A DNA stretch of 64,000 bases, taken from assembly GCA_026120185.1 (NCBI GenBank), contig JANUWF010001783.1, positions 4,991,001-5,055,000 of the forward strand, in the 5' to 3' direction. A model generated the notes under the pieces. It worked only from the letters and a program-made list of their open reading frames with translations, was not told the DNA's origin and did not search any database. The DNA comes from Voacanga thouarsii (taxonomy: Eukaryota > Streptophyta > Magnoliopsida > Gentianales > Apocynaceae). The position numbers and the translations under genes were made by a program. How positions within the stretch are numbered: position 1 is the first letter of the stretch; each line of letters starts with the position of its first letter. Of the stretch, positions 1 to 10,256 are shown one piece after another.

Positions 1-330
1 CAACTAACTAATCTCGTAATAGCCATAAGTAATTGAATACCAAGAATAATAACCAATTAATCAAAAGATCAAATAACTCTAGAAATCATGAATATCTAAA
101 ACAATGTTGAATTACAATAAAATAATTAATATATCATCATTCAAGAAAAAGAAAATAAAGTAGAAGAAAGAACTCATAGACAAGCCTCATTCTTCTTCCT
201 TTGAAGACCTTCTTGCACAACCCTCCTTACTCTTTATTTCTCCCGGAAAAATATTGGTGTTGCACTTTAAAATATGTCTAAGTCCCTACATTGTGCATGC
301 CCCCCCCCCTTTTCTTGGGTAAATTGGCCT

Positions 331-340
331 TCATTTATAG
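331..340 (-). promoter_or_regulatory. TATA box of the minus-strand LTR
   Basis: On the minus strand this reads CTATAAATGA inside the context GGCCTATAAATG. The same GCCTATAAA context marks the TATA box of the related LTRs at 25774, 38482 and 47897. Confidence 0.6.
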
Positions 341-626
341 GCCTACAAAGCTCCTAAAAGAATCCTAATAAAGAAGAAGTAATTACCTAAAAATAGTCCA
401 AAACCAAAAAGGAATAATAAAAACTAAATAAAACCTAAAGAATTCCACTGCCTTGACTTTGGCCGTGAGATTGAATTGGAGAATTTGGAAATCAAGTTGA
501 ATTCAATTTGGACTTTGCTTTTGTCTTCTTGTGCTGAAACTACAATTCTTGTTGAATTTGGAAGTGTTGAAGTCTGCTGCCAATTTGAAGCCACCGAAAA
601 TCTGAAGCCTTATTCTTGTAGTAATT

Positions 627-1009
627 GGCTCAATTGAGCCACAACTCAAGCCACCTAATTTGCTGAGCCGTTCTTTGTTATGTCGGCTAAATTGAGCCGA
701 AATCCTTTTCTTTGTTACATTGGCTCAATTGAGCCGCTAAAGCTATTTCTTTCCTTCTTGCATTGCTTGTTTCGGCTGCTTCTTTTGCTACCCACCATTG
801 TTAACTTCTCCCTTGCACCTGGGCCCACCGAAATTGTTTATTTGCTGCAATTGTACTTTTCTTGTTGTTGGCTCAAGTGAGCCACGAAGCTAATTGCTTC
901 CTTTTCCTTTACAATTTCCAATTGCTTTCCACTGTTTCTTCAATTTCTTTCCATTCCTCTGTTTTTCCAGTAGCTAACCGGCGCCGGTTCCTCTTCTCAA
1001 GCCGGCACC
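627..1009. repeat. Array of 14-bp palindromes in LTR U3
   Basis: GGCTCAATTGAGCC occurs as a perfect palindrome at 627-640 and 722-735, and with one mismatch at 685-698 and 870-883. AACCGGCGCCGGTT, another perfect palindrome, is at 976-989. A related GGCACC core follows at 1004-1009, 24 bp after the GGCGCC core at 980-985, and then TCTGTTCT. The array lies upstream of the TATA box on the minus strand, so it is in U3. Confidence 0.8.
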
Positions 1010-1184
1010 ACCTCTGTTCTGTTTTGTGACGATTTTTGTCTTATTTTATCTTTAAAATCTAAAATAATGCACAAAATACCTTTTCAAGGGTAAAATCTCA
1101 AATATAAAGGAATATGACTAGTTATTTGACAAAATAATATCAAATAATTAGAAAAAAAAATGACTAATTTAGGCCCTATCAATA

Positions 1185-2494
1185 CCTTGTGGAGGAGGTT
1201 TCTACATTTTACAGTAATTATTTTCAACAAGATGTTTTGACAAAGTCTAGAAGACCTAGGCCAAATGATGTTAGTAGTCAAATGGAGAGTACCCTGGAAT
1301 TCTCAACTTTTGACTCTCCTGGACGTCTCAATGTGCATCCAACTGAGCAATTTTTGGAGGAACGAGCATACAATGCTGCAACTTTATATGTCTTGTTGAA
1401 TTGTGATGAAGTGCAACCATATCTAGAGTAAGTATCTTTCCTATCAAATATACTGCTATCATTCTTAATAAGATTTATTTTTTATGAGTACTATTTTTAA
1501 AAATTTTATTAACTAACGATTAATACTTGTATATTGTAGTATATTTATAGGGCAGATACAAAGCCATAGGATTAACGAAGATGGAGAGACTCATTTGATT
1601 GATGAAGAATTTGTAGACTGGTTTAAAAAATAGGTACATAATTATATCTTTATATATGATTATATATATATATATATATATATATATCTATATTCTTAGT
1701 TCTAACCATTTTATCTGTATTGTAGATGAATGATCCAAGGAATAATGTACAGGACGAGATTATTAAAAGTATTTCATGGTGCCCATTGAGAAAAGTGAAA
1801 ACTTATCCAATGTTATTTCTAAATGGGTATAATTTTCATACCTTAGAATATTCAATTGGGAAGTCAATTACAAATATTGGTGCGTGTGTCTATGTGTGTG
1901 AATGGAATCAATTTTGGAGACTCACTTAGTGACTTTTATGGCATTCTTCGAGAAGTTGTGGTGTTGCAATATGTTGGATAGCCACATCTAATCACATATT
2001 TATTCAAAAGTGACTAGTATGATACAACCACTATGGCTGGAAGAAAGTTAACCCTAATTATGGGATTGTTGAGTTAAATAAGAGAAAGAGATGGCCAAAA
2101 TATGGTCCTTTTGTTTTGGCAAAACAAGCTATCCAAGTATATTATGTACCTTATCCAAGCAAAAAGAAAGAAAAGGTAGATTGGTTGGTGGCTTACATTG
2201 TCAAGGCAAGGGCCACAATTGAGGCGTCAAGTAGTGATCATGATTTCCAAGAGGATGAAGTTGTTCTATTAGAGAATCCAATTGAGATAGGAGAGACAAT
2301 TCTGGTTGATCCAAGTGATGTTTTAGTTGATGTGGTGGATGTGGGAGAAGAAAAAGTTGATTTTGACTTAGATGCTATGGGAGAAGAAAAGGTTGATTTT
2401 GATTCCAAAAAAAAAAAAAAAAAAAGAACAGGAAGAAGAAGAATCTGATTACGATTCGGAATGGAGTTCTAATTTCAATGAAGATGGAGACTGA
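1185..2494 (+). pseudogene. CACTA transposase (TNP2 type) C-terminal part, broken
   Basis: Three exon-like blocks are visible. The first (1185-1427) reads VEEVSTFYSNYF and ends LNCDEVQPYLE, typical of the DUF4218 region of plant TNP2 proteins, and stops at a GTAAGT donor. The second (1540-1633) reads through DEEFVDWFKK. The third (1726-2494) has the DUF4216 signatures PLRKVKTYPMLFLNGY and QVYYVPYP, and ends in an acidic tail. Frames shift between blocks, and an A-run at 2407-2424 adds another frameshift. TNP2 is the transposase that cuts CACTA elements. This copy lacks its catalytic N-terminal part, which would lie left of the LTR insertion. Confidence 0.85.
1655..1687. repeat. (TA)n microsatellite
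   Basis: A run of TA dinucleotides in the intron-like gap between the second and third transposase blocks. Confidence 0.8.
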
Positions 2495-3043
2495 ATTTAT
2501 GATTTTCGGGTAAGTTAAAAATTCTGATTATCCAATTACACATAGCTAATTCTTGATTAAACGAGAATAGGATTTGTAGCTTTACAACATATTCAGATAG
2601 TTAACTTATTATATTCTTTTAAATTTTCGCTTTTCATTATAATTTCATGGGATTTGCAGCGTTGCAACAGATTCTTTCTCTTTCTCTGCAGATCTTCTCA
2701 TATCTAAAGCTCTTAGATTTCAAATTAGTTGTTGAGTGGCAAGAATAACTATTATAAATTGATTTACTAATCCCTCATGCATGCAACAAGTAGGACGGGA
2801 CAAAGTTTGTTGGTAGTAGTTTCCTTATCCAATACTAACAAGGAAACAAATTTCCTAAAAACTAAATAATTTCTAGGTATTTTTCACACATATCAGGGTA
2901 TTTTTCTTTTTTTAATGCTTTAAGAAATCTTGATAGCCTAAAACAATCCATAACAGTACGTTTAATAATTGGAAATCATGTGACATTCATACTTCTTAGC
3001 ATAGTTAATTTCTGGACTTCCAACTACAAAGAGGAAAAAACTC

Positions 3044-3126
<83 letters not shown>

Positions 3127-3518
3127 TGCCTTAGAACTCCTCATTTTATTTATAGGTAGTGTTGAGCAAAACACAACTTCATTTGTTTACATAGCTCATG
3201 CCAGCTTAGCCTAGTTAGTTCTACACAATAGTCTTTTAGTTCAACACAGCAACTGACCTAATGACCTTGTTCAGAAGCCTGTAAATGTGGCTTTATTTTG
3301 TAGTTCTGTTGAAGTACACCAACTGATGCTTATTAAGTGTTTATATGCTCATATATATTAGATTCTAAGCCTGCAAATGCTACATTGTCTTGAATGAACC
3401 ACTGCTATTGATTTTTTGACATTTTATTTTGTTTTTTTTGCTATAATCTACCATTTTATACAAGAAATTAGTGCCTAATGAAAATTAAAAGCGATATGAT
3501 TGGTTTTTTCTTTTCAAG
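2495..3518 (+). other. Non-coding part of the CACTA element, probably captured intron
   Basis: No supportable coding sequence was seen. The segment ends in TTTTTTCTTTTCAAG, a good splice acceptor directly before the SPF45-like exon. The right part is therefore probably intron carried along with the captured exon. It includes a CA microsatellite. Confidence 0.5.
3043..3126. repeat. (CA)n-(TA)n compound microsatellite
   Basis: A long CA run broken by one CTCG interruption, followed by TA repeats. A valine/cysteine-only reading frame on the opposite strand comes from this repeat and is not a gene. Confidence 0.95.
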
Positions 3519-3807
3519 GTTGGCCTGGAGAAGTTAATGATTTCTTGGAAGAGGAGATAGCAGAGGAATGTAACAAATATAGAATGGTGACTCGTGTCTT
3601 GATATTTGATATAGCATAACCAAATTTCCATGTGGATGAAACAGTCAAAATCTTTGTTCAATTTGAGAAAGTAGAACAAGCAACTAAAACTTTGATCTTG
3701 AATGTCACTTCTTTGGTGGGAAAGTGGTCCATGCCTGCTTCTATGATGAAGAGCGATTTGGTAATAATAAGTTAGCTCCCTTACCAGGAGAAATCCCGGG
3801 TTTTTGA
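3519..3807 (+). pseudogene. Captured exon of splicing factor SPF45 / DRT111 (C-terminal RRM)
   Basis: After a retained splice acceptor the frames read GEVNDFLEEEIAEECNKY, then VTRVLIFDIA, then VKIFVQFEKVEQATKTLI. After a frameshift they read FFGGKVVHACFYDEERFGNN and KLAPLPGEIPGF followed by a stop. This matches the C-terminal RRM/UHM and carboxy end of plant SPF45 (RBM17; DRT111 in Arabidopsis), a splicing factor. In the host gene the final exon starts at the VGPGEV segment. Here it has lost one base near its start, has an in-frame stop after DIA, and has a frameshift. The intron-exon border suggests capture from genomic DNA and not from a cDNA. Family assignment is from remembered motif similarity. 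Confidence 0.82.
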
Positions 3808-4466
3808 TATTGAATATAGGTATTACCCTGCCTGAAATATACTCCACCCTTTTGCTTTGCAATTGCTTGATCGCTGAGATTTTGTTTTAATGTCTTCTTT
3901 TATATGGCTAAGCTTCTCATTCTTTATGGTTTTCTTTCTTGCAGCCACAGTTTTCACCATGCTAAAGCTATGTGGTAATTCTTTCTCTCTCTTTTGCTCT
4001 CTCTATTCTTCTATTATAGTATCCTCCACCAATGTTCCACCACAAAATCTGTGTCAAGTTAGTGAATGAATTATTGCTATTTGGTTTGCTTTTCGATTCT
4101 TATAAATTTAGTTTTCTAATATATGGTAAGGTTGGGAGAACACTCATATATGGATGGGAGTGGTTAGATTGTGAATGTTGATGTGGTGGTGGAATAATGA
4201 TAAGCTGATATTCCTTTCTTTTTTAGCATTAACAACTGAATTTATAAGCTTTCTTTGTTCTCTGTGCTTTTTCCTTTATATGTATATTAATAATATTCTA
4301 CTATTTTTAATTTAGTCCCTATGTTTTGCTATTCCTATGAATTCCTTTTTCTTTTCTGTTGATTTTTACAAGAGTTTGCGTTGAGAGGCTCATGTATTTG
4401 ATGCATGACATTAGTCTCAGGAGTTTAATTATTTCATACATTATTGTTTCCCTTGTTCTTTTTTAG
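3808..4466 (+). other. Non-coding stretch between the two captured fragments
   Basis: T-rich with several CTTTTCTTTC tracts and possible acceptors at about 3944 and 4465. No coding similarity recognised. It may be 3' UTR of the first captured gene plus intron of the second. Confidence 0.4.
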
Positions 4467-4884
4467 ATTGCTAAAAGAAAGGAGAGGGAAGCTACTGAGC
4501 AGGCTTTTCATGCTACTGCTCTGAGACTTGTTGGTTTTACTGAGGAAGAAGATATTGTAAATGACAAGAGAGATGCTTCAAATGAGAAGGAGTAGGCATA
4601 CACTCAATCATCATATTCATACAACACTAAAGGTAAGCAGACTAAACTTCTCCTTGCTGAGGAAACTGAAGCTGCAAAACAAACAAAGAAGGATGGAATT
4701 GAGAACCACTTCAAAGCTATCCGAGAAGCATATGAGGTCTTGATTAACCCCGTTAGAAGAAGGGTTTATGACTCTACAGGAGTTTTATGATGATATTCCC
4801 ACTGATTGTGCCTTACAAGACTTCGTCAAAGTATTTGGCAGTGGAGTAGCTCATGTTGTCAATCTAAACCTTCCAAATGTTTAA
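4467..4884 (+). pseudogene. Captured fragment of a ZRF1/zuotin-like DnaJ protein, J domain missing
   Basis: After a TTTTTTAG acceptor the frame reads EQAFHATALRLVGFTEEED, then SSYSYNTKGKQ, then LLLAEETEAAKQTKKDGIE, HFKAIREAYEVLINPVRRRV and YDSTG. After one frameshift it reads YDDIPTDCALQDFVKVFG. This is the order of segments in plant ZRF1/GlsA-type DnaJ proteins (DNAJC2 family), ribosome- and chromatin-linked co-chaperones. The core of the J domain, including the HPD motif, should lie between KGKQ and LLLAEETE. It is absent, and the frame is kept across the gap. There is one in-frame stop, and the tail after VFG is unrelated. The fragment cannot make a working J protein. Confidence 0.88.
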
Positions 4885-4959
4885 TACTATTCTGCTTTTT
4901 TTTTTTTTTTGGTTTAGCATTCACATGGTGAATATAATATTACAATTATTGAATATACT

Positions 4960-5792
4960 ATTATTTTTATCTCTAAAATATAATTGCATATTTTTGTCTC
5001 TAATTTTTGTATCTATGTTCTATCAAAGTAGAGTCAAAGTGGAGACAAAAAAAATAGTCTCCAATATAGTTATGGACAAATTGGTTTCCAATTTTTGTTT
5101 CTAAATAGAGAAAAATATTATTTTGATTGGTCTAAAAAATTTGTCTCCAAATCGAGTAAAAAAAAGTGACAAAAATGTGTCTTTATGTTAGAGACAAAAT
5201 TTTTTATATTTGTCTCTAGTTAGAAATGGATAAAATTGATTGCTAATTTTTGTTTCTAAATGGAGACAAAAGATTATTTTGATAGGTCTAAAAAATTTGT
5301 CTCCAAATCGAGTCAAAAAATAGTGACAAAAATTCATCTCTATGTTAGAGAGAATTTTTTTTATATTCGTCTCTAATTACAGACAGATAAAATTGGTCAC
5401 CAATTTTTGTTTCTAAATAGAGTCTAAAATTATTTTGGATGATCTAAAAAATTTATCTCAAGATTGAGTCAAAATAGTGAAAAACAATCCGTCTCTATGT
5501 TAGAGACAAAATGTTCATATTCGTCTCTAAGATTCGTGACGGATTAGAGAAGAAAATTTTGTCTCTAATAAAGCATTGACTTTGGTATTTGACCTGATTA
5601 TTTAGTGATGGATACTAATAATTTAGAGATGAATTATTTTCGCCTCTATAATTTAGAGACCAAATTTTCAGTTCGTGTCAAATTAGAGACCCCCTTTTTA
5701 GAGACCACGCCTCTTTTGTTTTTGTTTCATCTCTAACATCAATTTAGAGACGAAATCCAGTGTTTAGAGATCAAATTTTTCCATCTCTAAAA
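4960..5792. repeat. CACTA subterminal repeat region
   Basis: Many short copies of GAGACAAA, TTAGAGACGAA and their complements (GTCTCTAA) in both orientations, including near-identical longer blocks around 5100-5230, 5240-5360 and 5400-5520. Subterminal arrays of this kind bind the second CACTA protein (TNP1 type) and are expected just inside the terminal inverted repeat. Confidence 0.85.
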
Positions 5793-5810
5793 GGCAATTT
5801 TCCCGTAGTG
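5793..5810 (-). repeat. CACTA 3' terminal inverted repeat
   Basis: On the minus strand this reads CACTACGGGAAAATTGCC, starting with the diagnostic CACTA. The next base to the right belongs to a retrotransposon reading frame, which fixes the element boundary. Confidence 0.9.
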
Positions 5811-6950
5811 TTCCTTGCATAGTAAATGGGCTGAAACCTCTTTCCTCGCCTTTATCCAAGAATTGCACCCATTGCAAAATCACTAGCATCACACATTAGT
5901 TCAAATGGTAGGGACCAATTAGGAGTAACTAAGATAGGAGAATTAGTTAACTGGAACTTCAATTCATTGAAGGCTTCCAAACATCGTTCAACAAAGTTGA
6001 ATAGAGCATCTTTTTCTAGAATAGAGGTGAGGGGTTTGGAAATCCTTGATAAATCTTCTGTAGAAACCTATATGTCCCTAAAAGCTTCTGATTTCTTTTA
6101 TAGAGGACGATGGGGGAAGCTTCTCTATGATTTCAATCTTTGTTCTATCAACCTTCAAACCTTTACTTGAAATCTTATGTCCTAACACAATACCCTCATT
6201 TACCATAAAATGGCATTTCTCCCAATTCAGCACAAGATTTGTTTTTTTCACATCTTTAGAGTACTCTTTCCAAATTTCACAAACAAAACTCAAAAGAATC
6301 TCCAAAAATAGAAAAGTCATCCATAAACACTTCTATTATCTCCCCTACTAAACCTTCAAAAATAGTTGTCATCCATCTTTGAAAGGTCCCAGGCCTATTG
6401 CACAATCTAAAAGGCATTTGCCTGTAAGCAAAAGTTCCAAAGGGGCAGGTGAATTTAGTCTTCTCTAGATCTATAGGAGCTATGGGAATTTGAAGATAGC
6501 CAGAAAATCCATCTAGAAAGTAGTAGACATGTGTCTAACTAGCCTATCTAGCATCTAATCAATAAAGAGAAGGGGAAAATGGTCCTTTCTAGTAGCTTCA
6601 TTCAATTTTTTATAGTCAACACACATCTTCCAACCCACTACAGGCCTCATTGGTATGAGTTCATTTTTCTTATTAGAAACTACCATCACTTAGGTTGGGC
6701 TTATTAGAAACTACCATCACACCTCCTTTCTTAGGAACCACTTAGGTTGGGCTTATTAGAAACTACCATCACACCTCCTTTCTTAGGAACCACTTGGGTT
6801 GGGCTTACCCATACACTATTTGAAATAGGATAAACAATACTTGCATCTAAAAGTTTGATCACTTCCACTTTTACCACCTCTTTTATATTTGAATTTAATC
6901 TTCTTTGAGGTAATATCACAGGTTTAGCATCTTCCTCGAGTACTTATGTG
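5811..6950 (-). pseudogene. Athila reverse transcriptase / start of RNase H, broken
   Basis: On the minus strand the reading contains TQVVPKKGGVMVV (RT entry), CPFGTFAYRQMPFRLCN, PGTFQRWMTTIFEG and VFMDDFSIFG, with the catalytic FMDD at 6316-6327. It continues with the connection IVLGHKISSKGLKVD and then RNase H: PFELMCDASDFAMGAILG and PIYYAR at 5820-5911. Several stops and frameshifts are present, for example after ELCL near 6290. RT and RNase H copy the element RNA into DNA in the cytoplasmic particle. The gene ends at the CACTA insertion point. Confidence 0.88.
6687..6800. repeat. Tandem duplication of about 52 bp inside RT
   Basis: The block running from ACTTAGGTTGGGCTT through CTACCATCAC and CTTTCTTAGGAACC is present twice in full and once in part. 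It duplicates the PKKGGVMVV codons of the reverse transcriptase and destroys the frame. Confidence 0.85.
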
Positions 6951-7019
6951 TGTAAAAAGAATTACTAATCCCTTTTATATTAGTGATCTTCCATGCAATA
7001 GACTTCTTATACTTCTGCA

Positions 7020-8360
7020 AAATTGAACTAGTCAAAGCTTCTTTTCTCTATCCAGATCTTTGGCAATGATGACTGGCAATTTGTTTTCTTGAGCCAAAAA
7101 TGCATACTCCAGATGAGTAGGGAGCTCTTTTAACTCTAATGCTGGAAGGTCTTCAATAGATGGCATCATTCTACCAAGACTTGACTTTTCAATTGTCTCA
7201 AAAACTTCTTGCCTAAGAATTCCCTTACTATTCTCAATCTGCTCAACATGTGCCATGATTTTATATGCAACTTGTTCTTGTTCTTTTTTTTTTTATCTTT
7301 ACTTCTTTCCAAACATGCAACCCAGGACTTTTTAATGAATATTTCTTGCACAAAATCATTGGTACACTCATCAAGGATACCTAATACAAAGTAGGAATCA
7401 GCTTCCATGGGTGAACACTTCATGCTCTAAGAAATTTTAATCACTACTTCTTTATCTTCCACTTCCAATGCTAACTCCACCCTCCCCCCCCCCCCATGAA
7501 CATCTATAATAGTCTTGTAGTAGCCAAAAAGGGTCGCATAAAATTAAGGAAATATTTAAATCTTCTGCCATATCTAAAATGACAAAATCCACAAGAAAGA
7601 TGAATTTGTCAATGTTGACCAATATATCCTCAACAATCCCCCCCCTAGGATGCTTGATAGATCTATCTACAAATTAGATACTTATTGTAGTGGGTGTTGG
7701 TTCACCTAAGCTTAGCTTCTTAAAAGTCACATAAGGCAATAGATTGATGCTAGATCCAAGATCAGCTAATGCAGTGCAAAAAATAATATTTCCAATCGCA
7801 CTAGGGATGGAAAAACTTCCTGGATCCATTAGCTTCTTTGGTAATGTCTCCTTACTTTTCACAATAGCAGAACATTTCTCATTCAAAGTTACCATAGATA
7901 GTTCATCAATCTTCCTTTTATTGGATGAGACATCCTTGAAAATTTTGGCATACTTGGGCATTTGGACTAAAGCTTCTACCAATGGAAGATTGATGTGTAC
8001 TTACTTGAATTAGTCCAAGAACTTATGAAAATTTTCATTCTCCTTTTCTTTCTTAAGTCTTCCTGGATTTGGAATTGGAGGAATGGAATCTAGCAACTGT
8101 TTGTTAGCTTTTTTTACTTCAGACTAACCCAACAGCACCATGGTGGTCACCTTTGACGGTGTCATCGATTCTCTGTACTCATTATTTTCCTTTTCATTCT
8201 ATTTTCCTACCTAACTAGGGTTGTTTGCTATTTCTAGTTCCCTTCCACTGCGAAGTGTGACTGCCTCAACCAAACCTTTGCCATTATACTCTGATCACAT
8301 CCTTCTCGAACAATTCTTGCCAAATGCCAAAGTTATTTCTCCAATTTAACCAATAAAACC
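7020..8360 (-). pseudogene. Athila gag C-terminus and aspartic protease, broken
   Basis: The minus-strand reading gives the gag-protease linker (VEAVTLRSGRELE and PPIPNPGRLKKEKENENF), then MPKYAKIFKDVSSNKRK, LNEKCSAIV, DPGSFSIPSAIGNI and the protease active-site region ALADLGSSINLLP at about 7734-7775. The usual Athila order TLRSGK - SINLMP - GRPFL is followed. Further downstream, at 7032-7256, it reads EDLPALELKELPTHLEYAFL, the segment just ahead of RT. The protease cleaves the polyprotein. Stops and frameshifts make it inactive. In Athila the active-site triplet is commonly DLG or DLGA, so DLGS is not itself a defect. Confidence 0.85.
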
Positions 8361-8798
8361 TCCTATATTTTGAGCAATTCATCTATCTTCTGAAAATGTG
8401 TATCAGTTCTGATGGCAAAATCCATGAATAAATCTTCGATGAGTGGCCTCATTAAAGATTATTTATCTTCTATTTCTTGATGCAATTGATCTTTTTGAAG
8501 AAACCTGAAGACATTGGAACCACCATTCAAAATGATATTTCTTAAAGAGTAATCACCTTTTCAAACTATAGATGTGTCAATTACCTCAAGATAACTCAAA
8601 TGACTATTAATTCTCTTCAATTCCAAATAAAATACAAATAAAATAAAATAAAATAAATATATACAACAACTCTAAAATGACTGTCCTAAAAAAGAAAATT
8701 AATTAGGTGTTTATTAGTAAGCAAAATTTACAAATATGTACAAACAAACTGGATTGAATCAATAAAACTAAAATGTTTTTAAAATATTGAGAACTGAT
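8361..8798 (-). other. Athila leader with most of gag deleted
   Basis: No capsid motifs are found here, although a full Athila gag needs well over 1 kb before the TLRSGK linker. The element therefore carries a gag deletion. Confidence 0.55.
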
Positions 8799-8815
8799 CC
8801 TCGGCAACGACGCTA
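8799..8815 (-). other. Primer-binding site for tRNA-Asp
   Basis: The plus strand reads CCTCGGCAACGACGCTA, 14 of 17 identical to the 3' end of plant tRNA-Asp (CCCCGGCAACGGCGCCA). It lies 5 bp from the LTR end, as expected for Athila-clade elements. Confidence 0.85.
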
Positions 8816-9900
8816 AAATTTGTTAGTGTGTGTTCGTGCACTGTTCATCCACTATGAATATGCAAAGAAATAAGCTTAAACTCAATCAAGTTTTAAAATA
8901 AAATACTAATTCACTCAAATACACACACATAATTGGGTAAGTATACCCATAATGTACTATAGAGTCTAGTTAGTAAGTATCGAAGATCCTCAAGAACTGG
9001 GTCAATTACCCCTACTTCCACTTGAACTCTATTATTTAACCAATCAAAATAATAATTATGGCAATTAATTAATTTACCAGATAAGAGTACCACATAAAGA
9101 TATCAACATAATTTACAAGGTAGAATCAAAAAGATCACAAAAGGCAATTTGAATATGAAAATAAGATTGGCCATGTAATTGAAAGAGAATTCCCTAGAAA
9201 TTACTCAAATAAGAACATCATTTGGTCAATTGAATTCAAATGCAAGCATTGGAAAGACTTCCAAAATGTAGTAAAATCCACACTCTCTCAAGTGGTGAAT
9301 TCACTATCCTAGGATCCAACTCATAGATATCTCTATCTTACAGATTAAACCCAATGATGCATAATAATCGAGAAAATCTCACAATGCTAAAAAGCCCTAG
9401 AATTCATATCTCTAAGTGATCCCAAAACTTTATCTACTACAAAGTTCTCACTCCTTCAAATCCTTTCTCAAGTTACCAAGACACAAACAAATCTATTGGA
9501 TTAACATCAAAGGGAACCCATCTCCTACATCCCTTCTCAAGTTCAATACAAGAGAATTACCCAAATCAATTAAATCTAATCAATCAAAACCAAGTAATAT
9601 ATTACTCAAATAGAAATCAATTAACCAAACAATTATCTAATACAAGAGTAAAATAGGGTGTAACCTTTTAATTACAATTCAATTCTAGTCAAATTAACAT
9701 CCACAAAATTAAATCATAAAAGGAAAAAGAAGAAAACTCATAGATAAAGTTCTTCCTCGACTTTGCAATTCTATTTGTAGAGCTCCTTCTCTTTTCAAAT
9801 CCCACATTGATCTTCTCTTCTCTCCTCTTCCTTGTGCTTCTATGGGGTTCTCTGATGAAATTCGTGGGTGGCTTTTCTTTTGGTGTTGGTAATAACAGGC

Positions 9901-9908
9901 TATTTATA
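9901..9908 (-). promoter_or_regulatory. TATA box of the Athila LTR
   Basis: The minus strand reads TATAAATA followed by GCC. It lies between the motif array and the polypyrimidine-rich transcribed part of the LTR. Confidence 0.6.
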
Positions 9909-9963
9909 TTTTTTCCAATGAAAAGCCCTAAATGCGTTGAGCAAAGCACAATCTGTGAAGTTA

Positions 9964-10256
9964 CACGGTGTTGTGGATATAGATATGAATGGTGTCATGC
10001 ATGCTTTAATCCTCTAAATTTAGCTTAAAATGACGTCATGGCGCTTATTGTTTCCATGAGCTGGATTACTACACGACGGCATGAAGGTCATAGGTCACGG
10101 TGCCATGGAGTTCTGATGTTCAGTATCTTCTGAATTCTGATAACGCACAATGATGTGTATGCTAACCCTCACGGCACTATGAATGCTCAGAAGATCAATC
10201 TCAAAATTTTAGCTAATCACAGCGACGTGTATATCATTTCCGACAGTGCGGTGCAT
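9964..10256. repeat. Paired near-palindrome array in Athila U3
   Basis: Pairs of related 12-13-mers sit 24 bp apart: CACGGTGTTGTG (9964) and AATGGTGTCATG (9988); CACGACGGCATG (10072) and CACGGTGCCATG (10096); CACAATGATGTG (10146) and CACGGCACTATG (10170); CAGCGACGTGTAT (10220) and CAGTGCGGTGCAT (10244). The last three pairs are 74 bp apart. A perfect palindrome ATGACGTCAT lies at 10030-10039. Confidence 0.6.

Larger units (their letters stand above)
1..1181 (-). mobile_element. LTR of an Athila-like Ty3 retrotransposon, cut by window edge
   Basis: Read on the minus strand the right end begins TGATAGGGCCTAA, matching the TGATAGGGG start of the Athila-like LTRs elsewhere in the window. The segment around 60-240 is similar to the transcribed part of the LTRs at 17817 and 24786. 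A TATA box lies at 331-340. The 3' end of the LTR lies outside the window. The right edge falls inside a CACTA transposase exon, so this LTR, solo or part of a full element, inserted into that exon. Whether it is the 5' LTR or a solo LTR cannot be decided here. Confidence 0.75.
1182..5810 (+). mobile_element. CACTA (En/Spm) DNA transposon, 3' part, with captured host gene pieces
   Basis: The element contains a TNP2-like transposase remnant, pieces of two unrelated host genes, an AT-rich subterminal region full of GAGACAAA-type motifs in both orientations, and the terminal inverted repeat CACTACGGGAAAATTGCC at 5810-5793 (read on the minus strand). To its right the sequence passes directly into Athila RNase H coding sequence. 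Its left part is cut by the LTR at 1-1181 and continues beyond the window. It resembles the Pack-CACTA elements known from other plants. Confidence 0.8.

Noticed and set aside
2962..3174. Open frame of Val/Cys repeats on the minus strand
   Set aside because: It is a translation of the CA microsatellite.
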